5,419 nucleotides of DNA from Gammaproteobacteria bacterium. Its GTDB lineage: Bacteria > Pseudomonadota > Gammaproteobacteria > Burkholderiales > Thiobacillaceae. Position 1 is the stretch's first letter. Each line of letters begins with the position of its first letter. The notes beneath the pieces were generated by a model. That model ran no database searches, was not told the DNA's origin, and was given only the letters and a program-made list of their open reading frames with translations. This document shows, in pieces, positions 1 to 5,419 of this stretch. Position numbers and translations under genes: made by a program. The stretch spans positions 1 to 5,419 of the forward strand of contig JAHJNP010000083.1 in assembly GCA_018820745.1 (NCBI GenBank), in the 5' to 3' direction.

Positions 1-522
1 CTGAAGACCCTGCATGCCGCCGAATGGCAGGGCGGCCTGATCGCGCCGCAGGGGCGCGCGCTGATGTGCGGGTTTTATCTGAACGAACTGCTGCTGCGCT
101 TGCTGGCGCGCGGCGATGCGCACGAAAAGCTGTACGACCGCTATGCCGACACCCTCGACCAGCTGGCGAACGAGGCTGGCGGCACCGATTTCGAGCGGAT
201 ATTGCGCTGCTTCGAGAAAAACCTGCTGTCCGAGATCGGCTATGGCGCCACCTTCGACGCCGACGCCGACAGCGGGGCGCCGATTGAACCCGGTGTCCGC
301 TACGTGTTCCAGCCTGAACGCGGCGCGCTACGCGAGAATGGACAGCCGGGCTGCCCGGTTTCGGGCCAGACGCTGATCGACCTGGCGGCCGGTCGCTTCG
401 AGCAGCCGGCCACGCTGGTCGAGGCCAAGGCCTTGATGCGCACCCTGATCAACCACACCCTGGGTGCGAAGCCGCTTTATACTCGCCAGCTGTTACGTGA
501 ACTCACAGAACTGAATCCATGA
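1..522 (+). CDS. recO: DNA repair protein RecO, C-terminal part (start outside window)
   Basis: RecO is a RecF-pathway mediator that helps load RecA onto SSB-coated single-stranded DNA and anneals complementary strands in the cytoplasm. The reading frame is open from base 1, with no start needed inside the window, and gives 173 residues to TGA; E. coli RecO is about 242, so roughly the N-terminal OB-fold part is missing at the window edge. The visible part is the helical C-terminal region. [27 protein letters not shown] segment lies at about residues 23-48, followed by a [19 protein letters not shown] segment and a C-terminal TRQLLREL tail, all typical of beta- and gammaproteobacterial RecO. 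No zinc-finger cysteine cluster is visible. The stop codon overlaps the pdxJ start as ATGA, so the two are probably translationally coupled. An ATG at 64 is internal, not the true start. Identification rests on remembered family similarity and the recO-pdxJ context. Confidence 0.93.
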   Translation: MKTLHAAEWQGGLIAPQGRALMCGFYLNELLLRLLARGDAHEKLYDRYADTLDQLANEAGGTDFERILRCFEKNLLSEIGYGATFDADADSGAPIEPGVRYVFQPERGALRENGQPGCPVSGQTLIDLAAGRFEQPATLVEAKALMRTLINHTLGAKPLYTRQLLRELTELNP

Positions 523-1250
523 GCATCTATCTCGGCGTCAACATCGACCACATCGCCACCCTGCGCCAGGCGCGCAAGACCCGCTATCCCAGCCCGGTCG
601 AAGCCGCGCTCATGGCGGAAACCGCCGGCGCCGATTCGATCACCCTGCACCTCAGGGAAGACCGCCGCCACATCCAGGACGAAGATGTCGCGATCCTGCG
701 CCAGGTGCTGAAAACCAAGATGAACCTGGAAATGGCGGTGACCGATGAGATGCTCGCCATCGCCTGTGCCACGCGGCCGCAGGACGTCTGCCTGGTGCCG
801 GAAAAGCGCGAGGAACTGACCACCGAAGGCGGACTCGACGTCGTCGCCCAGCTGCCAAAAATACAGGCGGCGTGCGCGCAGCTGGCGCATGCCGGAATCC
901 GGGTTTCGCTCTTCATCGACGCCGATTTTGCCCAGCTCGACGCGGCGCACGCGGCTGGCGCGCCGGTGGTCGAAATCCACACCGGTGCCTATGCCGATGC
1001 CGTAACCGACGCGGCGTGTGTGGCCGAATTCGAGCGCATTCGCAAGGCGGTCGCTTACGGCCGCAGCATCGGGTTGACGGTCAATGCCGGGCACGGCCTG
1101 ACCTACCACAACGTTAGGCCGATTGCGGCGCTGCCGGGCATTCATGAGCTCAACATCGGCCATGCGATCGTCGCGCAGGCCATGTTCGTGGGCTGGAAGG
1201 ACGCGGTGGCGGAAATGAAGCGGCTGATGGTGGATGCGGCCGCGGGGTAA
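519..1250 (+). CDS. pdxJ: Pyridoxine 5'-phosphate synthase PdxJ
   Basis: PdxJ condenses 1-deoxy-D-xylulose 5-phosphate with 3-amino-2-oxopropyl phosphate to give pyridoxine 5'-phosphate, the ring-closing step of the DXP-dependent vitamin B6 pathway in the cytoplasm. The 243-residue product is full length for the family and should fold as a TIM barrel. Visible motifs are [16 protein letters not shown] near the N-terminus (residues 6-21), HLREDRRHI (44-52), NLEM (69-72), EIHTGAYAD (152-160), [11 protein letters not shown] (189-199) and the phosphate-binding [10 protein letters not shown] (210-219). His44, Glu71 and His192 sit one position before the E. coli catalytic residues His45, Glu72 and His193, so the active site appears intact. 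The ATG overlaps the recO stop (ATGA) and has only a weak upstream purine stretch, which suggests translational coupling to recO. In many relatives acpS follows pdxJ; here a convergent dedA gene does instead. Confidence 0.98.
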   Translation: MSIYLGVNIDHIATLRQARKTRYPSPVEAALMAETAGADSITLHLREDRRHIQDEDVAILRQVLKTKMNLEMAVTDEMLAIACATRPQDVCLVPEKREELTTEGGLDVVAQLPKIQAACAQLAHAGIRVSLFIDADFAQLDAAHAAGAPVVEIHTGAYADAVTDAACVAEFERIRKAVAYGRSIGLTVNAGHGLTYHNVRPIAALPGIHELNIGHAIVAQAMFVGWKDAVAEMKRLMVDAAAG

Positions 1251-1253
1251 AAC

Positions 1254-1862
1254 TCAGCGCAGCACTTTTTTCTTCAGCTTGAGTCGCACATAGAGCAGCA
1301 CGATCACCGCGACCGCGCCCAGCGTGATCAGCGTGATCAGATGCAGGTTGTCGCGGATGGCCGCTTCGTTGTGGCCGAGTGTGTAGCCGAGCACCGCGAG
1401 GATGGTGACCCAGATGCCGGCCCCCAGCGCTGTATAGAAGCTGAACACTGCGAGATTCATGCGCGCCAGCCCTGCCGGCAGCGAGATGTACTGCCGCACT
1501 GCCGGAATCAGCCGCCCGGTGAAGGTCGAGATATGGCCGTGGCGCGCGAAGAAGTCCTCCATGCGCTGCAGCGAGTGTTCCTTGAACAGCACGTATTTTC
1601 CGTAGCGCAGCAGAAACGGCCGCCCGAACTTCACTGCCAGCCAGTAGTTGAACAGCGCGCCGAACAGGCTGCCGCCGATGCCGGACAGGATCGCCAGCAC
1701 AAGATTCATCTCGCCCTTGTAGGCCAGATAGCCGGCCGGAATCATCACCACTTCGCTGGGGAAGGGGAAGAAGCTCGACTCCAGCGCCATCAACAGGAAG
1801 ATGCCCGGGTAGCCCCAGGCACCGACGGTGCTGACTATTGTTTGAATGATGTCGTGGAGCAT
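1254..1862 (-). CDS. DedA family (SNARE-associated/VTT domain) inner-membrane protein
   Basis: DedA proteins are polytopic inner-membrane proteins implicated in lipid (undecaprenyl or phospholipid) transport and in membrane-potential and envelope homeostasis; the substrate of this one cannot be told. The 202-residue product has hydrophobic stretches at about residues 17-33, 52-75, 137-160 and 173-191, and ends in a basic KLKKK tail. Family signatures are [22 protein letters not shown] (26-47), with acidic residues E28 and E37, and [21 protein letters not shown] (115-135), with R117 and R123 spaced like the functional arginine pair of E. coli YqjA. I chose the ATG at 1862 because MLHDIIQ gives the usual N-terminus; no good Shine-Dalgarno precedes it. 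An in-frame TTG at 1901 would add 13 residues encoded by the heptad repeat. It lies 84 bp downstream of secF on the same strand and is possibly co-transcribed. Its stop faces that of pdxJ across 3 bp. Confidence 0.93.
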   Translation of the reverse strand: MLHDIIQTIVSTVGAWGYPGIFLLMALESSFFPFPSEVVMIPAGYLAYKGEMNLVLAILSGIGGSLFGALFNYWLAVKFGRPFLLRYGKYVLFKEHSLQRMEDFFARHGHISTFTGRLIPAVRQYISLPAGLARMNLAVFSFYTALGAGIWVTILAVLGYTLGHNEAAIRDNLHLITLITLGAVAVIVLLYVRLKLKKKVLR

Positions 1863-1870
1863 GATGGAAG

Positions 1871-1949
1871 ACAGGTTCAAGTTGCAAGATTCAAGATGCA
1901 AGGGGGAAGCGTGCCTCCTTGCATCTTGGGTCTTGAATCTTGTATCTCA
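1871..1949. repeat. Inverted array of 7-bp units forming a long hairpin between secF and dedA
   Basis: On the plus strand, CAAG-headed heptads begin at 1878, 1885, 1892 and 1899. CTTG-headed heptads, their reverse complement, begin at 1918, 1925, 1932 and 1939. The core arms 1892-1903 and 1917-1928 are a perfect 12-bp inverted repeat. Pairing extends outward through 1878-1891 with 1929-1942, with two G-T wobbles and isolated mismatches, and inward to a 7-base loop at 1907-1913. A degenerate fifth unit on the right (1946-1949) coincides with the secF stop codon. The hairpin fills nearly the whole 84-bp gap. There is no T-tract on either side, so it does not read as an intrinsic terminator. It may be a REP-like extragenic repeat, an mRNA processing or stability element, or an attenuator between secF and dedA. 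Confidence 0.9.
1914..1920 (-). promoter_or_regulatory. Shine-Dalgarno-like AAGGAGG inside the hairpin
   Basis: Read on the minus strand, these bases are AAGGAGG, a full anti-16S match. It lies 12 nt before an in-frame TTG (1901) that would extend DedA by 13 residues, and about 51 nt before the preferred ATG. Four of its bases (1917-1920) are in the 12-bp stem and the rest can pair with 1904-1906, so it would be sequestered when the hairpin forms. The spacing to TTG is longer than ideal. It may be a chance product of the CAAGGAG heptad. Confidence 0.3.
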
Positions 1950-2879
1950 AACAACCGCTTCTTCCTTCTTCTCCACCGGCTTGATGAAATGCTCGCGCTT
2001 GATGCCGAACATCAGCAGCAGCGGGCTGGCGACCAGGGTGGACGAGTAGATGCCGAACATGATGCCGATGGTGAGCGCGAGTGCGAAGTTGTGCAGCGCC
2101 TCGCCGCCGAAGAACAGCATCGAGAGCACCATGATCTGGGTCGAGCCGTGGGTAATGATGGTGCGGCTCATGGTGCGGGTGATGGCGTCGTCGATGATGT
2201 GCGGGATGGTGGCGCCGCGCATCTTGCGGATGTTTTCCCGGATGCGGTCGAAAATGACCACCGATTCGTTGACCGAGTAGCCCAGGACCGCCAACACGCC
2301 GGCCAGCACGGTGAGGGTGAACTCCCACTGAAAAAACGCGAACACGCCGAGGATGATGACGATGTCGTGCAGGTTGGCGAGCATGCCGGCCACCGCAAAG
2401 CGCCATTCGAAACGGATCGCCAGATACGCCATGATGCCGAAGGTGACCACCAATAGCGCCAGGGCGCCGCTGTCATAAAGTTCCTTGCCGACCTGTGGGC
2501 CGACGAAATCGACTCGCCTCAGTTCCACCCCGGCATCGGCCGCGGTCAGCGCGGCCATCACACGGTTGCTGGTCTGCGCAGCGTCGGTATCGCCCCTGAC
2601 TGGCAGGCGAATCAGGACGTCGCGGCTGGTGCCGAAGCTCTGCACCGTGACTTCTGGCAGGCCGGTTTTTTCCAGCGCGCCGCGGATCGCCGGCAAATCG
2701 GCGGGCTGCTCGTAGCTGACCTCGATCACGGTGCCGCCGGTGAAATCGACGCCGAGGTTGAGGCCTTTGTCCCACAGCGCCCACACCGAAAACAGGAAGG
2801 TGAGCAGCGAAATCGCGGTGGTCACCTTGCCCCAACTCATGAAGGGGATGGTTTTTTTGAAGGGGAAGAAATCGATCAT
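1947..2879 (-). CDS. secF: Protein translocase subunit SecF
   Basis: SecF pairs with SecD in the inner membrane to form the RND-like proton-driven accessory motor that assists SecYEG/SecA in completing protein export. The 310-residue product is close to full length (E. coli SecF 323). The order is a TM segment at about 18-36, the GVDFTGGTVIEV motif (43-54), a periplasmic domain to about 130, then five further hydrophobic segments (about 137-155, 162-183, 188-209, 247-262, 264-290). The signature GYSVNESVVIFDRIREN (200-216) carries D211, the likely counterpart of the conserved proton-relay Asp. TMSRTIITHGST (236-247) carries the conserved Arg239. The C-terminus is a charged KPVEKKEE tail. It starts 9 bp after the secD stop with an AAGG-type ribosome site in the gap, so it is operonic with secD. 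Its stop codon merges into the heptad repeat. Confidence 0.98.
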   Translation of the reverse strand: MIDFFPFKKTIPFMSWGKVTTAISLLTFLFSVWALWDKGLNLGVDFTGGTVIEVSYEQPADLPAIRGALEKTGLPEVTVQSFGTSRDVLIRLPVRGDTDAAQTSNRVMAALTAADAGVELRRVDFVGPQVGKELYDSGALALLVVTFGIMAYLAIRFEWRFAVAGMLANLHDIVIILGVFAFFQWEFTLTVLAGVLAVLGYSVNESVVIFDRIRENIRKMRGATIPHIIDDAITRTMSRTIITHGSTQIMVLSMLFFGGEALHNFALALTIGIMFGIYSSTLVASPLLLMFGIKREHFIKPVEKKEEAVV

Positions 2880-2888
2880 GGTCGGGCC

Positions 2889-4703
2889 TTAAATCGAGAG
2901 TTTCGCCAGGCGCGCCTGGCGCCCATACGTGAGGTTCGCCATCGCGCGCGAAACGGTCACGGCGCTGAACATGGAGGTGAGAATGCCGAGGCACAGCACC
3001 ACGGCAAAGCCGCGAACCGGACCCGAACCGAGCCAGAACAGCGAGAAGCCGGCGATCAGGGTGGTGATGTTGGCGTCCAGAATCGTACCCCAAGCGCGTT
3101 CGTAGCCAGCGCTGATCGCTGCCTGCGGGGTGGCGCCATTGCGCAGCTCTTCCCGAATACGCTCGTTGATCAGCACGTTGGCGTCGATCGCCATGCCGAG
3201 GGTGAGCGCGATCGCAGCCATGCCGGGCAGGGTGAGCGTGGCTTGCAGCAGCGACAGCAGCGCAATCAGGAAGAAGCCGTTGATCGCCAGCGCGATCGAT
3301 GAAAACAGGCCGAACACGCGGTAGTAGAAGGTGATGAATATCACCACGGCGATGAAGCCCCAGATGTTGGCGTTGAAGCCCTTGGCGATGTTTTCCGCGC
3401 CCATGCTGGGGCCAACGGTGCGTTCTTCGACGATCTGCATCGGCGCGGCGAGCGCGCCGGCGCGCAGCAGCAGGGCAACATCGGAGGCTTCCTGCGCCGA
3501 CTCCATGCCGGTGACCTGCACCCGGCCCCCGCCGATTTCCTCGCGGATCACCGGCGCCGTGATGGCTTCGGCGCGACCCTTTTCGATCAGCAGGATGGCC
3601 ATGCGCTTGTTGACGTTTTCGCGCGTCACGTCCTTGAAGATGCGCGCGCCTTTGCCGTCCAGATTGATGTGGACGGCGGCCTGGCCACTGGTGTTGTCAA
3701 AGCCCGGCGTGGCGTTGGTGATCGAGTCGCCGGTCAGCACCACATCCTTCTTTACCGCGATCAGCGTGCCTTCGCGGGTGGGCACGATATCCGTGCCGAA
3801 CGGCGCCTGGCCCTGCGCCAGCGCCAGCGGGTCGGCCAGTTCGTCGACCATGCGGATTTCCAGCGTGGCGGTGCGGCCGAGGATGTCCTTGGCCTTGGCG
3901 GTGTCCTGCACGCCGGGCAGCTGGACCACGACGCGGTTGGCACCCTGCTGCTGGATCACCGGCTCGGCGACGCCGAGCTCGTTGACACGATTGCGCAGGG
4001 TGGTGATGTTCTGCTGCAGGGCAAATTCCTGTACCTGTTTTTCGGCTTCCGGCTTCAGTCGCGCGGTCAGGGTGAAGGCGTCAGCCTGGTCTTCAGCGGT
4101 ATAGGCGAGGTCGGTGAACACCGTGCCCAGTTTGTTGATCGCAGCGTCGCGCTGGTCGCGGGTCGCGAAATGCACGGTGACGGCATCGCCCTCGCGGCTG
4201 ATGCGGCCGTAGCGGATCTTGTCGCTGCGCAGTTCGGTACGGAAGTCGTTCTGGTAGCGGATAGCCGCCTTTTCCTGCGCAGCCTTCATGTCAACTTCGA
4301 GCAGGAAGTGCACGCCGCCGCGCAAATCCAGGCCCAGATTCATCGGCAGCGCGCTGATCGCCGACAGCCAGGCAGGCGAGGCCGGCAGCAGATTGAGCGC
4401 GACCGTGTAGCGCTCGCCCAGGCCGTTCTCCAGCACATCCTTGGCCTTGATCTGCAGATCGGTGCTGGCAAAGCGCGCCTTGATGCTGTTGTCCGCCAGC
4501 TCCATCCCGTCATAGGCCACGCTGGATGCCTTGAGCAGTGACTCCATCTTGGCCAGCAGCGCGGGGTCGGCCTTTTCGAGGGTGCGCACCGGCGACACCT
4601 GCACTGCCGGGGCCTGGCCAAAAAAGTTGGGCAGGGCGTAGAGGAAGGCAGCCACCAGCGTGAAGCCGATGAGCGCATATTTCCAGAGCGGGAAGCGGTT
4701 CAT
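2889..4703 (-). CDS. secD: Protein translocase subunit SecD
   Basis: SecD, with SecF and YajC, uses the proton-motive force to pull or release translocating polypeptides on the periplasmic side of SecYEG. The 604 residues match the family (E. coli 615). TM1 is at about 8-28, after MNRFPLWKY, a standard SecD N-terminus that supports this ATG. LGLDLRGGVHFLLEVDM (123-139) follows, then the large periplasmic P1 region with RNRVNELGVAEPVIQQQGANRVVVQLPGV (237-265) and the GGGRVQVTGM segment (391-400). Five C-terminal TM segments occupy about 446-463, 466-488, 494-512, 545-561 and 565-587. GMAIDANVLINERIREEL (503-520) carries Asp507, the likely equivalent of E. coli Asp519, which is needed for proton coupling. 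Unusually, the bases just before the ATG are CCCCTGA repeats, with no Shine-Dalgarno sequence. It is separated from yajC by a 102-bp repeat-filled gap and from secF by 9 bp. Confidence 0.98.
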   Translation of the reverse strand: MNRFPLWKYALIGFTLVAAFLYALPNFFGQAPAVQVSPVRTLEKADPALLAKMESLLKASSVAYDGMELADNSIKARFASTDLQIKAKDVLENGLGERYTVALNLLPASPAWLSAISALPMNLGLDLRGGVHFLLEVDMKAAQEKAAIRYQNDFRTELRSDKIRYGRISREGDAVTVHFATRDQRDAAINKLGTVFTDLAYTAEDQADAFTLTARLKPEAEKQVQEFALQQNITTLRNRVNELGVAEPVIQQQGANRVVVQLPGVQDTAKAKDILGRTATLEIRMVDELADPLALAQGQAPFGTDIVPTREGTLIAVKKDVVLTGDSITNATPGFDNTSGQAAVHINLDGKGARIFKDVTRENVNKRMAILLIEKGRAEAITAPVIREEIGGGRVQVTGMESAQEASDVALLLRAGALAAPMQIVEERTVGPSMGAENIAKGFNANIWGFIAVVIFITFYYRVFGLFSSIALAINGFFLIALLSLLQATLTLPGMAAIALTLGMAIDANVLINERIREELRNGATPQAAISAGYERAWGTILDANITTLIAGFSLFWLGSGPVRGFAVVLCLGILTSMFSAVTVSRAMANLTYGRQARLAKLSI

Positions 4704-4704
4704 T

Positions 4705-4757
4705 TCAGGGGTCAGGGGTCAGGGGTCAGGGGTCAGGGGTCAGGGGTCAGGGGTCAG
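4705..4757. repeat. Seven exact TCAGGGG tandem units plus TCAG, abutting the secD start
   Basis: Units start at 4705, 4712, 4719, 4726, 4733, 4740 and 4747, followed by a partial TCAG at 4754-4757, with no mismatch in 53 bp. The plus strand holds seven G4 tracts separated by TCA, a strong G-quadruplex pattern; the secD mRNA carries the C-rich complement. The array ends 1 bp before the secD ATG (4701-4703 on the minus strand) and replaces the position where a Shine-Dalgarno sequence would lie. Perfect identity suggests recent expansion or replication slippage. Confidence 0.97.
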
Positions 4758-4800
4758 TTTTTAGAATTCGCGGCCTCTGGCCGCACATTCCCTGACCCCC
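4750..4800. repeat. GC-rich palindrome with an inverted heptad copy downstream of yajC
   Basis: GCGGCC (4770-4775) and GGCCGC (4779-4784) form a perfect 6-bp stem with a 3-base loop. Pairing resumes outside two mismatches through 4764-4767 with 4787-4790. Beyond a TTTTTA bulge, GGGGTCAG (4750-4757) pairs with CTGACCCC (4792-4799). The segment CCCTGACCCC at 4790-4799 is an inverted copy of the adjacent heptads and can pair in six registers with the array. On the yajC-secD sense strand no T-tract follows the stem, so a simple intrinsic terminator is unlikely. Confidence 0.75.
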
Positions 4801-4805
4801 GGCAT

Positions 4806-5123
4806 TTACAAGCCTTTGATGGTGCCCTTGGGCAGCAGGGTCTGGATCGACTGCTTCTGCACGTGGGTGATCACGCCGTCGGCGATTTCCAGCGACACGT
4901 ATTGTTCGCCGATCTTGGCGACCTTGCCGACCTGGCCGCTGGCGGTGATGACTTCATCGCCTTTTTGTATTTCAGACAGCATCTTTTTCTGTTCCTTGGC
5001 GCGCTTCATCTGTGGGCGGATGAGCATGAACCAGAACAGGATGAAGATGATGATCAGCGGCAGGAAGTCGGTGAAACCAGCGGAGGCCGATGCGGCAGAT
5101 TGCGCGTGGGCAAGAGAAATCAT
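4806..5123 (-). CDS. yajC: Sec translocon accessory protein YajC
   Basis: YajC is the small single-span membrane partner of SecDF in the holotranslocon; it is generally dispensable, and its exact role is unclear. The 105-residue product (E. coli 110) has a short Ala/Ser-rich N-terminus, one TM segment at about residues 18-35, the family motif RPQMKRAKEQKKM (36-48), and then the soluble GDEVITASGQVGKVAKI (55-71) and ADGVITHVQKQSI (81-93) segments. The start is supported by GGGAG 8 nt before the ATG. It lies 45 bp after the tgt stop and 102 bp before secD, in the conserved tgt-yajC-secD-secF order. Confidence 0.97.
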   Translation of the reverse strand: MISLAHAQSAASASAGFTDFLPLIIIFILFWFMLIRPQMKRAKEQKKMLSEIQKGDEVITASGQVGKVAKIGEQYVSLEIADGVITHVQKQSIQTLLPKGTIKGL

Positions 5124-5127
5124 GGAT

Positions 5128-5136
5128 AAAACTCCC
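5128..5136 (-). promoter_or_regulatory. yajC ribosome binding site region
   Basis: GGGAG on the minus strand (5132-5136) lies 8 nt before the yajC ATG. It is the only clear Shine-Dalgarno match among the start codons of the sec cluster in this window, which makes its absence before secD stand out. Confidence 0.6.
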
Positions 5137-5165
5137 AGTCGGAACAGATAAATTAAAACCGTGCG

Positions 5166-5419
<254 letters not shown>

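Noticed and set aside
477..1163. Minus-strand open frame of 228 codons over pdxJ
   Set aside because: It is antisense to an intact, motif-complete pdxJ and its translation shows no recognisable domain.
1236..1243. GCGGCCGC palindrome near the end of pdxJ as a terminator stem
   Set aside because: It is a 4+4 self-complementary octamer with no loop and no T-tract, and sits within coding sequence; it is expected by chance in high-GC DNA.
1871..1949. Insertion sequence remnant or terminal inverted repeats of a transposon
   Set aside because: There is no transposase fragment or target-site duplication, and the inverted arms are built of 7-bp tandem units around a 7-nt loop rather than flanking a cargo.
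1341..2456. Long plus-strand open frame of 371 codons running antisense through dedA, the hairpin and secF
   Set aside because: It is antisense to two clear membrane-protein genes, its product is low-complexity and rich in His, Asp, Gln and Arg, and it resembles no family I know. Such frames are expected opposite high-GC genes.
3331..4541. Two long plus-strand open frames (257 and 290 codons) antisense to secD
   Set aside because: They overlap each other and the unmistakable secD, have atypical composition and no ribosome sites; they are shadows of GC-biased codon use.
4705..4757. CRISPR array or telomere-like sequence
   Set aside because: The units are 7 bp with no spacers, so it is not CRISPR. 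The telomere-like look is only the G-rich heptad, located inside a bacterial operon.
4764..4800. Rho-independent terminator between yajC and secD
   Set aside because: The GC-rich stem is present but on the sense strand no U-tract follows it; the TTTTT run lies on the plus strand, before the stem in plus-strand order, so neither direction gives stem-then-T.

Overview
The window is a high-GC chromosomal segment of housekeeping genes and looks like a betaproteobacterium. The evidence is the recO-pdxJ pair with a 4-bp overlap, a tgt-yajC-secD-secF run in the standard proteobacterial order, and the overall character of the proteins. The heptanucleotide repeats between genes made me think of Nitrosomonadales-like environmental genomes (Thiobacillus, Gallionella and relatives), but I cannot place it more precisely from sequence alone.

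Layout. On the plus strand, positions 1-522 hold the C-terminal 173 residues of RecO (start outside the window). The complete pyridoxine 5'-phosphate synthase PdxJ follows at 519-1250, overlapping recO by ATGA. Everything after that is on the minus strand and reads leftward. It begins with the last 82 codons of tgt (5169 to the window edge), then yajC (4806-5123), secD (2889-4703), secF (1947-2879) and a DedA/SNARE-associated membrane protein (1254-1862). The two transcription units meet tail to tail with only 3 bp between the pdxJ and dedA stop codons. No stretch above about 100 bp lacks a gene.

Function. YajC, SecD and SecF form the accessory complex of the SecYEG translocon. It uses the proton-motive force to help complete export of proteins across the inner membrane. 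Tgt, upstream, inserts the queuosine precursor into tRNA, and its linkage to yajC-secDF is a widespread conserved neighbourhood. The DedA-family protein may share the Sec transcript; members of the family are linked to lipid transport and envelope or proton-motive-force homeostasis. RecO (recombinational repair) and PdxJ (vitamin B6 synthesis) form the usual recO-pdxJ pair.

The unusual content lies in two short intergenic spaces of the sec cluster. Each carries a different array of 7-bp tandem units with an inverted copy on the far side. Between secF and dedA, four CAAG-headed heptads face four CTTG-headed heptads across a 7-nt loop and fill the gap. Between yajC and secD, seven exact TCAGGGG units (G-rich on the plus strand, seven G4 tracts, a strong quadruplex candidate) run up to the secD start codon and face one inverted copy across a GC-rich palindrome. 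The second array leaves secD without a visible Shine-Dalgarno sequence. I see no mobile element, CRISPR, phage gene or novel enzyme system here.
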